Shown here one piece after another: positions 19,174-27,441 of a stretch of DNA of 64,000 nucleotides (position 1 is its first letter; the number at the start of each line of letters is the position of its first letter). This DNA comes from Streptomyces sp. CBMA291 (GTDB lineage Bacteria; Actinomycetota; Actinomycetes; Streptomycetales; Streptomycetaceae). The translations under genes were made by a program, and so were the position numbers. The stretch covers positions 1 through 64,000 of the forward strand of contig NZ_MSJP01000034.1 of assembly GCF_014596525.1 (NCBI RefSeq). The letters are read 5' to 3'. Under the pieces are notes generated by a model. The model searched no databases and was not told the origin of the DNA. It worked only from the letters and a program-made list of their open reading frames with translations.

Positions 19174-19875
19174 TCACTCCTCGATGGCGCCGCCGATCCG
19201 GCGCAGATGGCGCCGGAAGGTGTACGAGGGGTCCTCGGCACGGGCGGCCAGATAGGCGTCGAAGCGGGTCTGCGCGCGGAGCGTCTCCCCCGCCTCGATG
19301 CGGCGGGCCTGTTCGCGTTCGGTACGCAGGAGGGCGCGGGCCGTCTCCAGGACGGCGTCCGCACGGTCGGCCCGTACGAACAGCACGCCGTCGTCGTCGG
19401 CGAACACGATGTCGGCGGCGGTGACCTCGTGCGGGCCGAACCGGGCGGTGCGCAGCGAGTCGGGGTCCCGGGGGTCGAGGCGTACGGGACCGGGCGCGTG
19501 GCGGCCGTACGAGAAGACCGGGAGTCCGATCGCGACGAGGTCCGGGGTGTCGCGGTGCAGCCCCCAGACGACGAGCGCGGCGACGCCCGCCGCCCGTGCC
19601 TCCAGGATCACGAGGTCGCCCACGCAGGCCTCGTCGCGGCGGCCCTCGTTGTCGACGACGAGGACGTCGCCGGGCCCGGCGTGGGCGAGGGCCTCCAGAA
19701 AGACGTCGACGCTTCCGTGGTGCCGGACGGGCAGGGCGCGTCCGGCGGCGCGCTGCCCGTCGGCGACGGGCAGGATGCCGGCGGGCGCGGCCCGCAGGGG
19801 CTCTCCGAGGCGCAGACAGGCGTCGGCCACGAGAGGGGTGGAGAGGGCGGCGAAGTCGGCGAGGTCCTTCGGCAT
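19174..19875 (-). CDS. RraA-family aldolase-like protein
   Basis: A 233-residue protein of the RraA / 4-hydroxy-4-methyl-2-oxoglutarate aldolase fold. Visible family segments are the N-terminal STPLVADACLRLG, the glycine loop GPGDVLVVDNEGRRDEACVGDL, and the ligand region VVWGLHRDTPDLVAIGLPVF followed by the metal-site segment DIVFADDDGVLFV. Bacterial members cleave 4-hydroxy-4-methyl-2-oxoglutarate or oxaloacetate; the RNase-inhibitor role applies to gamma-proteobacteria. Start ATG at 19875 follows GGAAG. It converges with the OsmC gene. Confidence 0.85.
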   Translation of the reverse strand: MPKDLADFAALSTPLVADACLRLGEPLRAAPAGILPVADGQRAAGRALPVRHHGSVDVFLEALAHAGPGDVLVVDNEGRRDEACVGDLVILEARAAGVAALVVWGLHRDTPDLVAIGLPVFSYGRHAPGPVRLDPRDPDSLRTARFGPHEVTAADIVFADDDGVLFVRADRADAVLETARALLRTEREQARRIEAGETLRAQTRFDAYLAARAEDPSYTFRRHLRRIGGAIEE

Positions 19876-20056
19876 CGGGCGCTTCCGTTCGGTGCGGGGT
19901 GCGGGCGCTGGCCGCGCGATGCTACCGGCCGGAGCGCCTTGACCGTCCGGCGTCGAAGAGCCCGGGAACACCGGACGGTCGGGCCCGATCGGCGGGAAAC
20001 CGCCCTAGACTTCGGGCACCCACGAGGGTCGGTGCGTCAGGGGAGGGCGGTCGGTG

Positions 20057-20416
20057 ATGCGGTGGGACGCCGTGCTGGGAGTGTCCGTCGCCGTGAGCGG
20101 CGTGGGGCTGATCACCGCGGGAATGCTCTGGAAGGGTCGCGCCGCGCGCCCGTTCGCCCCCTCGCGGGCGCGGACCATGGCCCAGCGGGAGTACGCGCGT
20201 GACCTCCAGCGGGCGGCGGACCGTGTCATCGCGGCGGCCCGGGGGGCGGCGGGCGAGGGCGAACCGGCCATCGTCACGGTCGAGGCCGTGGTGCGGATGA
20301 CCCAGGACCGGTACGGCTACGCGGGCGTGGAGCGGCGCCACGCGGCGGCGGCGCTACGGCTCCGCTTCGAACACCGGCGCTGCGCGGCCGACTGCGTGAC
20401 CGACGCCTACCGCTGA
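20057..20416 (+). CDS. Hypothetical protein with one N-terminal transmembrane helix
   Basis: A 119-residue protein. Residues 5-25 form a transmembrane helix (VLGVSVAVSGVGLITAGMLW), then a basic, mostly helical cytoplasmic domain with two cysteines near the end (RRCAADCVTDAYR). A GTG three codons worth of bases before (20054) is an alternative start; GGGAGGG lies 9 bases upstream of the ATG. I do not recognise a family. It stands alone between the RraA and DinB genes. Confidence 0.55.
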   Translation: MRWDAVLGVSVAVSGVGLITAGMLWKGRAARPFAPSRARTMAQREYARDLQRAADRVIAAARGAAGEGEPAIVTVEAVVRMTQDRYGYAGVERRHAAAALRLRFEHRRCAADCVTDAYR

Positions 20417-20488
20417 ACGCCCGCGCCGGGGCGGGCCGGCCGGGGCGCCGAGGTCGCTCCCGCGACGGGCCGGACAGGCGCCCGGGGG

Positions 20489-20998
20489 TCACTCCCCCGT
20501 GGTGCCGTCGAGGCGTTCGCGGAGCAGGTCGGCGTGACCGTTGTGCCGGGCGTACTCCTCGATCATGTGGGCGAGGACGTAACGCAGTGAGTAGGTCTCC
20601 TCCCCGAGGGTGCCGGTGGCGTCGAGGGAGTCGGTGGCGTCGACGATCGCGCGGGCGCGGGCGCACTCGGCGTGCCAGACGGCGAACGCCTCGTCGGCGT
20701 CGGCGCCGTCCACGTCGAAGTCGGCCCAGTCGGTGGAGCCGGGCGGGGTCCAGGGGCTGCGGCTGCTCTCGCCCGCGAGGACATTGCGGAACCAGGTGCG
20801 CTCGACCTCGGCGGCGTGCCGTACCAGCCCCAGGAGGGAGAGTCCCGAGGGCGCCGTCGCGCGTTCCCGCAGCTGGTCGGGGCCGAGCCCGGCGCACTTC
20901 AGGGCGAGGGTGTCGCGCTGGAACTGGAGCATCGCCGTGAGGGTGGCGCGTTCGTCGGCGGTGTGCGGTACGGGCGTGCGCGGGTCCTGGGAAGTCAT
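20489..20998 (-). CDS. DinB/DUF664-family protein
   Basis: A 169-residue four-helix-bundle protein of the DinB-like superfamily. The metal-binding histidines are visible in LVRHAAEVERTWF and in HMIEEYARHNGHADLLRE. In actinobacteria many members are thiol transferases using mycothiol, or act in detoxification. Substrate unknown. Start ATG at 20998. Confidence 0.85.
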   Translation of the reverse strand: MTSQDPRTPVPHTADERATLTAMLQFQRDTLALKCAGLGPDQLRERATAPSGLSLLGLVRHAAEVERTWFRNVLAGESSRSPWTPPGSTDWADFDVDGADADEAFAVWHAECARARAIVDATDSLDATGTLGEETYSLRYVLAHMIEEYARHNGHADLLRERLDGTTGE

Positions 20999-21621
20999 CT
21001 GCGCATTGTGCCGCCGACCACGGCGGGCGGTCCGGGATTTCTCCCGGTCGCCCGCCCGCGGCCGCTCCCGGCGGCGACCTGAGGAGGGGATGGCACGCCG
21101 CCCGGAAGGCGGGGACGGAGGAACGGGCGGGACGGCCGGGCGAGGAAGCAGGTCGCGTGTGAGGCGCGACCGGGTGCGGAAGCAGGTCGTGTGTGAGGCG
21201 CGGCCGGGCGACGGCGCAGCCGAGACGCGTGTCGGTGGCCGGGCGGAGGGCCGGGCCGTACGGGCTGGGGCCGGGCCCCCGCGCTCAGCCGGAAGGCCTC
21301 CGGGCCCCGTCGGCGAAACGCGCCCGGTCCACCGTCACCACCACTTCACACGTCCGTCCCCGATTCCTCTTCCAGGCTACGCCGAAGATGCTTCGGCGAC
21401 CCGGCGCGCAGGGATGCGGATCCCGGTCCCGATTTCTCTTGAATTTTTATTGAACGCTCCCTGTCCATTGGTCGCTACTCGCAGAGAGCGCGTTTGAATT
21501 CTGTCCGGTTCCCTACGGGACAGACCTACACATAAAGGCCAGATAAGTGCACAATGGAGCAGCGGCATCATGTGCCGCACGAGCGGCCGGACACGCACGA
21601 CGCCAGAAGGAGGCGAGTCGT
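20999..21621. other. Long intergenic region with a repeat and an AT-rich leader
   Basis: The 623 bases hold no convincing gene. The left part contains a duplicated 31-base sequence. From about 21370 to 21560 GC content drops sharply for this genome, with runs such as TTGAATTTTTATTGAA. A hairpin of TCTGTCC (21500-21506) with GGACAGA (21518-21524) lies there too. This is the likely promoter and leader region of the SPW-repeat gene, but no -10/-35 pair is clear. Confidence 0.5.
21144..21208. repeat. Direct repeat of 31 bp
   Basis: Copies at 21144-21174 and 21178-21208 start GGAAGCAGGTCG and differ at only 2 of 31 positions, with a 34-base period. It is noncoding as far as can be seen. Confidence 0.8.
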
Positions 21622-22059
21622 ATGGCCGACGTCTCTCACCGTCACGGTGATATCGCGGGACACCCCGACGCACCGGAAATGCGGGAACGGTATGCCCGGA
21701 TGGTCCAGACCCGAGGAGTAGCGGCGGTGGAGGAACTCGTGATCCTCGCCGGTGTCTACGCGGCGATCTCCGCGTGGACGGTCCACTTCTCCGCCACCCA
21801 CCCCCAGCTCGCCGTCAGCAACCTGGTCGTCGGCATCGGCATCGCGGTCCTCGGGCTGTGCATGTCCATGGCCCCGGAGCGCTCGCAGGACCTGAACTTC
21901 GTGGTGCTGTTGATGGGCGCGTGGCTGATCGTGTCCCCCTGGGTGGTCGCGCGGAGTCCCGACATGGGAACGGCGCTCAGCAACGTCATCACCGGCGCGT
22001 GCGTCTGCCTGTTCTCCCTCACGGCGGGCGGACTGCTCATGAGCAAGAGAAGGACGTGA
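21622..22059 (+). CDS. SPW-repeat membrane protein
   Basis: A 145-residue protein with about four transmembrane helices. The SPW repeat shows clearly once (LLMGAWLIVSPWVVA, about 103-117) and once in weaker form (AAISAWTVHF, about 52-61). The N-terminal 35 residues are polar and His-rich. SPW proteins are common in actinobacteria and have no known function. Start ATG at 21622 follows AAGGAGG. It sits behind an unusually AT-rich leader, hinting at regulated or alternative-sigma expression. Confidence 0.8.
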   Translation: MADVSHRHGDIAGHPDAPEMRERYARMVQTRGVAAVEELVILAGVYAAISAWTVHFSATHPQLAVSNLVVGIGIAVLGLCMSMAPERSQDLNFVVLLMGAWLIVSPWVVARSPDMGTALSNVITGACVCLFSLTAGGLLMSKRRT

Positions 22060-22195
22060 GGCCCGGATCCCCTTCCGGAACGGCCACTACCCGGTAACGA
22101 ATTGACCCGAATGGTTTCGGCCACCTAAGTTCTGCGTAAAGCTTGCTCCACAGGGACAGGCTCTCCCGCTCATACCCAGTCCTTGGGGGGACGAA

Positions 22196-22549
22196 GTGAA
22201 CTGGTACCTCGAAGCCTTCAAGAAGTACGCCGTCTTCAGCGGTCGGGCACGCCGGAAAGAATTCTGGATGTTCGGCCTGTTCAACTTCCTCGTCTCGCTC
22301 GTTCTCGTCATCATCGACAACGTGGTGGGCTACCCGGTGCTGACCCCGCTGTACGGGCTCGCCTCCCTCCTTCCCTCGCTCGGGCTGTCCATCCGCCGCC
22401 TCCACGACACCGGCCGCTCGGGCTGGTGGATACTCTTCAGCCTCGTCCCGCTCGTCGGCGCCATCGTGCTCTTCGTCTTCTCCGTCCTCGACGGCGACCA
22501 GCAGGAGAACCAGTACGGCCCGAACCCGAAGCAGCCCGCGGCCTACTGA
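22196..22549 (+). CDS. DUF805 membrane protein
   Basis: A 117-residue protein with the DUF805 signature: MNWYLEAFKKYAVFSGRARR at the start, RKEFW, and the RRLHDTGRSGWW loop between helices. It has three to four transmembrane segments. The family is widespread in bacteria and of unknown function. The GTG start at 22196 follows GGGGGG; no other start fits the conserved N-terminus. Confidence 0.85.
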   Translation: MNWYLEAFKKYAVFSGRARRKEFWMFGLFNFLVSLVLVIIDNVVGYPVLTPLYGLASLLPSLGLSIRRLHDTGRSGWWILFSLVPLVGAIVLFVFSVLDGDQQENQYGPNPKQPAAY

Positions 22550-22570
22550 CGGCCCGCACGGTCCAGGAGC

Positions 22571-22604
22571 GAGGCCCCCGGAAGGAGTTCCTTCCGGGGG
22601 CCTC
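22571..22604. terminator. Hairpin terminator with adjoining short repeat
   Basis: A perfect 15-base stem (22571-22585 with 22590-22604) around an AGTT loop, between the convergent DUF805 and PfkB genes. Right after it, GGGGCCTCTCGCCATTGCC (22597-22615) is repeated almost exactly at 22616-22633. Confidence 0.88.
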
Positions 22605-22653
22605 TCGCCATTGCCGGGGCCTCTCGCCATGCCGGGGCCCACACCCGGGCCTC

Positions 22654-23580
22654 TCACCCGCCGGAGGCGTACTCCCGGCGGGCCACGTCGAGTTCGGCGC
22701 GGTCGGGCGGCAGGGCGCCCGCCCGTGAGACGGTCACGGCCGCCGCCGCCCCGGCCGTGGCGAGGAGCCCGGCGAGCGCGTCGGCGGAGAGCGCGCCCAG
22801 CGTCGCCCGGTCGCGGCCCGCGAGCGCGTCGAGGACGGCCGACATGAAGGAGTCCCCCGCGCCGACGGTGTCGACGATCCCGACCCGGGGCGCGGCCGCG
22901 CGGACGGTGTGCCGCCGGGTGGCGGCGAACGAACCCCGCGCGCCCAGGGTGACGAGGACGACGGCGGGCCCCCGCGCCAGCCAGCGGGCCGCCACCGTCT
23001 CCGGGCTCTCCCCCGGGTACAGCCAGGCCAGGTCCTCGTCGCTCGCCTTGACCAGATCGGCGAGGGCGACACAGCGCTCGACCCGGTCGACCGCCGCCCC
23101 GTGCTCCCCCATCAGCGCGGGCCGCACATTGGGGTCGTAGCTCACGGTCGCCCGGTCGCGCAACCGCTCGGTCTCGGCCAGGACGGTGGCCGCGCCGGGG
23201 GCGGTGACGGCGGCGATCGAGCCGATGTGCACATGGGCGGGCGCGAGACGCGCGGGCGCCGGCGCGGACAGGGTCCACGCGATGTCGAAGGTGTACGAGG
23301 CGGCGCCCCGCGCGTCGAGACCGACGACCGCCGAGGGGGTGCGCGGCGGAACCCCGCCGACCCGCACCCGTACGCCCGCGTCCTGGAGGTGCGCCCTGAT
23401 GAGCCGCCCCGCCGGGTCCTCGGCGAGCTGGGTGAGCAGGGTGACGTCCCGGCCGAGCCGCCCGAGACCGAAGGCCACGTTGGCGGGGCTGCCGCCGGGG
23501 TGGACCCGGTCGGCGGCGCCGGAACCGGCCGGGGCGCGGACGATGTCGGCGACGCACTCGCCGATCACCAGGAAGGACAT
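22654..23580 (-). CDS. PfkB-family carbohydrate kinase (fructokinase-like)
   Basis: A 308-residue sugar kinase of the ribokinase/PfkB fold. Substrate-binding GGSPANVAFGLGRLG (about 29-43) and the catalytic anion-hole motif DTVGAGDSF (about 247-255, with the base aspartate) are intact. It phosphorylates a sugar, probably fructose, with ATP in the cytoplasm; the GGSPANVA form is typical of fructokinases. No sugar transporter is adjacent. Start ATG at 23580. Confidence 0.88.
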   Translation of the reverse strand: MSFLVIGECVADIVRAPAGSGAADRVHPGGSPANVAFGLGRLGRDVTLLTQLAEDPAGRLIRAHLQDAGVRVRVGGVPPRTPSAVVGLDARGAASYTFDIAWTLSAPAPARLAPAHVHIGSIAAVTAPGAATVLAETERLRDRATVSYDPNVRPALMGEHGAAVDRVERCVALADLVKASDEDLAWLYPGESPETVAARWLARGPAVVLVTLGARGSFAATRRHTVRAAAPRVGIVDTVGAGDSFMSAVLDALAGRDRATLGALSADALAGLLATAGAAAAVTVSRAGALPPDRAELDVARREYASGG

Positions 23581-23670
23581 GGGGCGGGGCTCCTCGCGTA
23601 CGGGCCGGCCGGGACCCCGGCCCGGCGGAGGGTGCCGGGCGCGTCGGGAGGGACGGCGGGGGCGGGCGGT

Positions 23671-24189
23671 TCAGCGGTGGCGACGGTAGAGGACCTGGTG
23701 GGCCTCGTGTTCGACGAAGGAGGAGACGTGTGTCATGCCGACGTCCTCCAGAAGCCGCCGGGAGCGGTGGTTCGCCCGCTGGGTCAGCGCGACCACGCTG
23801 GGCGCGTCCCGGAGCGTGGCGTCGAGGACGGCGGCGACGGCCTCGCGCGCGTAGCCCCGGCCCCAGTGTTCGGGCAGGAACTGGTACGAGACCTCCGTCT
23901 CCCCGTCCCGCGCCTCCGGCTCGACCGTCACGATCCCGAGCAGCGTCCCGTCCTCGGTCCGGGTCACCGCGTGGACGCCGGGCGCCCCGACGACCCTCCG
24001 TTGCCGGATCCGTACGACGTGTTCGGTCACGGGCCCGCCCAGATGGCGGCGGACCTCCGGGTCCGTCCAGAGCCGGGTGACGGCCGGTACGTCGGCGGTC
24101 CGCACGGGGCGCAGCAGCAGGCGCCCGGTGGCGAGGGAGGCGGGCGCCGAAGGGGCCGGGAGCGGGAAGGCGGGCATGCCTCCGATCAT
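23671..24189 (-). CDS. GNAT-family acetyltransferase, RimJ/RimL type
   Basis: A 172-residue enzyme of the RimJ/RimL branch, shown by TGRLLLRPVRTADVPAVTRLW at the start, the acetyl-CoA loop PEHWGRGYAREAVAAVLD, and the terminal ANHRSRRLLEDVGM. Such enzymes acetylate protein N-termini, amino acids or antibiotics. The start is uncertain: ATG 24189 has GGGGG about 5 bases before it, while ATG 24177 has GGAGG too close to use. Confidence 0.85.
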   Translation of the reverse strand: MIGGMPAFPLPAPSAPASLATGRLLLRPVRTADVPAVTRLWTDPEVRRHLGGPVTEHVVRIRQRRVVGAPGVHAVTRTEDGTLLGIVTVEPEARDGETEVSYQFLPEHWGRGYAREAVAAVLDATLRDAPSVVALTQRANHRSRRLLEDVGMTHVSSFVEHEAHQVLYRRHR

Positions 24190-24327
24190 CTCAGCCCCCG
24201 TCCCGACGACCGCGCGCGGTGGCCCGGAACCCGCCCGTCCGGGCGCACGGCCGCTCTAGCGTGACCGCCATGCCCCTTCTCGGATACGCGCGGGCGTCAC
24301 TGCTCCGCCCTCACGGCGGCCCTCCTC

Positions 24328-25752
24328 ATGGGCCCGCAGGCGGCGGCACAGGGCCTCACGGGTCCGGGCCCCCTGTCCCCGGCACGACCCACGGCGGCCG
24401 AGGCGCCTTTCTCCCTCACCCGCGTGCCGGAGGCCGGAGCGTCTTCCCCCGGCGGCCGGACACCGGGGCCCGGAACCGCCACCCCGGACCGTCCCTCCTA
24501 TCAGGCGTCCCTGCGCGCCGACGCCGACGGTTCGCGCTGGACCGGCCGTCAGACGGTGTCCTTCCGCAACGCGGCCCGTACTCCGCTGCGTTCGGTGGAC
24601 CTGCGCCTGTGGGGCAACGGCGCCGACGGCTGCGGCGGCCCCGGGCAACCGTCCCCGGTGCGGGTGAGCCGGGTCTCCGGGGGCACTCCGGGCGCGCCGG
24701 CCGTCGGCTGCACGGCGCTGCGGATCACGCTGCCCGCGCCGCTGCCGCACGGGGCGCGGGCGAGCGTCTCCTTCGACGTCTCGATCGCCGTCCCCCACCG
24801 GATCCACCGCTTCGGCAGGGACGGCGCGTACCGCTTCCTCGGCAACGCGCTGCCCGTGCTGTCCGTGCGCGACGCCCAGGGCCCGCACCTCGACCCGGAC
24901 GTCGGTTTCGGCGAGAGCTTCCTGACGCTGACCGGCGACTTCCGGGTGGTCCTCGACCATCCCGCCGCGCTCGTCGTCCCCGCGACGGGCACCACCACCC
25001 GGCGCACGGGCAGCCCCGGCCGGGCGGTCACCACGAGTGTGGCGCACGGGGTGCGGGACTTCGCGTGGGCGGCGGGCCCCTTCCGTTCGAGGACGGTGAC
25101 CACTCCGGGCGGCGTCCGGCTGAACGCCTTCTGGACACGCACCACGCCCTCCGAGGGCGTCGCCCTCGATCTGCGCGACGCCGTGGCCTCGGTCGACGAC
25201 TTCGGCCGCCGGTTCGGCCGCTACCCGTACGGCGAGCTGGATCTCGTCATGAGCGATCACCTCGACGGCTTCGGCAGCATGGAGTTCCCCGGTCTGGTCC
25301 TGCTGTGGACCGAGCCGGAGGGCTCGGCCGTCGTCCACGAGATCGCCCACCAGTGGTTCTACGGAATCGTCGGCAACGACCAGTTCGCCTCGCCCTGGCT
25401 GGACGAGTCCTTCGCCCAGTACGCGAACCAGCTGTACTACGGCGAGGAGACCACGACCTGCCGGGAGGACCACGGCGACTGGCCGAGCGCCACGGCCTCG
25501 CCGACCCGGTCCATGGGCTACTACGCGAACGGGCACCGCTCCGAATACGTCCAGGTCGTCTATCTGCGGGGTTCCTGCGCCCTGCACGATCCGGAGCGGG
25601 TCCTCGGCGCACCCGCGATGGCCCGCATGCTGCGCGGCTATGTGCGGGACCACTGGCTGGGCGTCGCCACCACCGCCGACTTCCGGCGGGCGGCGCAGGC
25701 GGCGACCGTACGGGACCTCGGCCCGTTCTGGACGGAGCACCGGATCGGCTGA
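24328..25752 (+). CDS. Secreted M1-family metallopeptidase, signal peptide apparently frameshifted
   Basis: A gluzincin with HEIAHQWFY (zinc histidines and catalytic glutamate) and the downstream zinc glutamate in WLDESFAQY; the substrate-facing GSMEFPG replaces the classical GAMEN. It is shorter than full aminopeptidase N (474 residues from this ATG), like other secreted actinomycete M1 proteins. The intact frame begins at ATG 24328 inside what looks like a signal peptide: the codons just before it read SALTAALL, but that frame meets a stop 5' of any start codon. The ATG at 24270 (MPLLGYARASLL) lies in the other frame, so one indel near 24300-24312 would restore a normal signal peptide. Confidence 0.75.
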   Translation: MGPQAAAQGLTGPGPLSPARPTAAEAPFSLTRVPEAGASSPGGRTPGPGTATPDRPSYQASLRADADGSRWTGRQTVSFRNAARTPLRSVDLRLWGNGADGCGGPGQPSPVRVSRVSGGTPGAPAVGCTALRITLPAPLPHGARASVSFDVSIAVPHRIHRFGRDGAYRFLGNALPVLSVRDAQGPHLDPDVGFGESFLTLTGDFRVVLDHPAALVVPATGTTTRRTGSPGRAVTTSVAHGVRDFAWAAGPFRSRTVTTPGGVRLNAFWTRTTPSEGVALDLRDAVASVDDFGRRFGRYPYGELDLVMSDHLDGFGSMEFPGLVLLWTEPEGSAVVHEIAHQWFYGIVGNDQFASPWLDESFAQYANQLYYGEETTTCREDHGDWPSATASPTRSMGYYANGHRSEYVQVVYLRGSCALHDPERVLGAPAMARMLRGYVRDHWLGVATTADFRRAAQAATVRDLGPFWTEHRIG

Positions 25753-25780
25753 GCGTCCGGCCGGGACCCGCCCCGGCCCG

Positions 25781-27256
25781 TCAGGACATGCGGCGGGTCA
25801 GCGCGGCCACGGCTCCCGGCCGACGCCCCGGGACCCGTTCCCTGAAGGCGAGGAGCACCGGACCGAGGGCGCGGGCGCGCGTCGGGTCGTCGACCTGCTC
25901 CCACTGGTGGTGGGCCCGGTCCACGGCCGCCTCGACGTCCGGGTGGTCCGTCCGCTGCCCCAGTCCGAGCCTGACTTCGGCGGCGGCCAGCCACAGCTCG
26001 CAGCTGCGGGCCGGTTCCCCGGCGAGCCGGGCCAGATCGGCCCGTACCTCCGTCCAGTGCACCGCCTCCTGCGACCGGGGCCCGTGGCGGCGCAGCGCCT
26101 CGCTCTCCCAGGCGGCGGCCACCGCCGCCGCCTCCCCGTGCCGACCGGCCATGGCGGCGGCCAGGATCGCGGGGTGCGGGTCCTGCTCGGCCGCCGGTAC
26201 GGGGACGGACACGGGTGCGAGGAGGAGCGGGGCCGGTGTGGTGCCCGCGGTACGGGCCGCGGCCTCCGCGTGCAGGGTGGCGTACGGCAGCCGGGCCCCG
26301 GAACGCCAGAGTTCCGCCCAGGCCCGCAGATAGTCGGGGGTCGCGAGGCCGCCGCGGCGCGGGGGCGGGGTCACGCGCGCGTAGAACGCCGGGCCGGGTC
26401 CGAGGTGCAGCAGACCGGGACCGTCGGCGAGCCGTTCCCATACGGCGGCGTCGGCCGTGAGGTCCGCGACGACGGTCGTGGTGCCGGGGGCGCGGGCGCC
26501 GAGTTCGCCCGCGAGCCAGTGCCAGGGCAGTGCGGTGTAGCGGAGGGTCGCGCCGGTGGTGCGGGCGAGCGCCAGATGGGGCAGGTGCTGGCGCCGGTCG
26601 AGGTGGAGCTGCCCGGCGAGGCAGACGAGCAGCGGACCCGGGTTCGCGGCCACCGCGCGCAGCCGGGTCAGCACGGTCTGCGGGTCGAGGGGGTCGGCGA
26701 GTTCGACGACGGTGGCCGCGGCGGTGCCGGTGAGGACGCCGGGCGGCACGGCGGCCAGGGCGGGGAGTACGGCGGCGGCGTCCATGACCCGCCCCCGCCC
26801 GGCGGGCGCGGCGGCGAGCAGCACGGCGGCGCCTACGGTCGCGGGAATACCGGGAGCGTATGCGGGGGGAGCGGCGCTGCCTGCGGGACCGACGGGCGCG
26901 GCGCCTCGCACGGCCCCGGAGATCCCACCAGCCGAACCGGAGGCCCCCATCGCACCGGAGGCCCCACCCGAACCAGGGGCATCGGTCGTCCTGTAGGCAT
27001 CGGCCGTCCCGGCGACCCCGGCGACCCCGGCGACCCCGGCGACCTCAGCGACCCCGGCGACACGAGCCATCCCGACAGCCCCGACAGCCCCGACCGTGTC
27101 AACCGTCCCGACGGTCCCCGCCGTCACGCGCGTCATGTCCGTCACCTGGGTAACCGCCGCTCCCGTAGGGCCCGTTCCCCCGGGGCCGTCCGTGCTCGTA
27201 CGCCTAGTCAGCGTAGGCGAAGACCCACCCGCCGTGCCCGTTCCCTCGTCGTTCAC
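25781..27256 (-). CDS. Hypothetical protein with VAG-repeat N-terminus and helical C-terminus
   Basis: About 491 residues from the GTG at 27256. Residues 1-150 are low-complexity, including a run of VAG/VAE triplets encoded by near-identical GGCGACCCC units at 27010-27065. The middle shows alternating strands and helices (LLVCLAGQLHLDRRQHLPH, a caspase-like or ATPase-like appearance that I cannot confirm). The last 150 residues are Ala/Arg-rich helices resembling TPR-like repeats with HWTEVRADLARLAGEPARSC. I do not recognise the family. It is divergent from the PAS-PP2C phosphatase, which may be a functional neighbour. Confidence 0.6.
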   Translation of the reverse strand: MNDEGTGTAGGSSPTLTRRTSTDGPGGTGPTGAAVTQVTDMTRVTAGTVGTVDTVGAVGAVGMARVAGVAEVAGVAGVAGVAGTADAYRTTDAPGSGGASGAMGASGSAGGISGAVRGAAPVGPAGSAAPPAYAPGIPATVGAAVLLAAAPAGRGRVMDAAAVLPALAAVPPGVLTGTAAATVVELADPLDPQTVLTRLRAVAANPGPLLVCLAGQLHLDRRQHLPHLALARTTGATLRYTALPWHWLAGELGARAPGTTTVVADLTADAAVWERLADGPGLLHLGPGPAFYARVTPPPRRGGLATPDYLRAWAELWRSGARLPYATLHAEAAARTAGTTPAPLLLAPVSVPVPAAEQDPHPAILAAAMAGRHGEAAAVAAAWESEALRRHGPRSQEAVHWTEVRADLARLAGEPARSCELWLAAAEVRLGLGQRTDHPDVEAAVDRAHHQWEQVDDPTRARALGPVLLAFRERVPGRRPGAVAALTRRMS

Positions 27257-27441
27257 CACCCCCGCACCGTAACGCGTCCCGGAGTGGCCGATAATCGCTG
27301 GGCCTTTGACATATGCCGGAAGCACCACCGGATCGAGTGTTGCCGAATCCCTTACGGCCTGTCCCGGGCTGTGCAACAGTCGTACACGGTCCTGTCCTTT
27401 CCCCGTGGCCTGGCCGTGCCGCGCCTGTATCGGAGTACGAC

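Noticed and set aside
26830..27150. Possible CRISPR-like or minisatellite array
   Set aside because: The repeats are 9-bp GGCGACCCC units without spacers and are read in frame as VAG triplets of the hypothetical protein.
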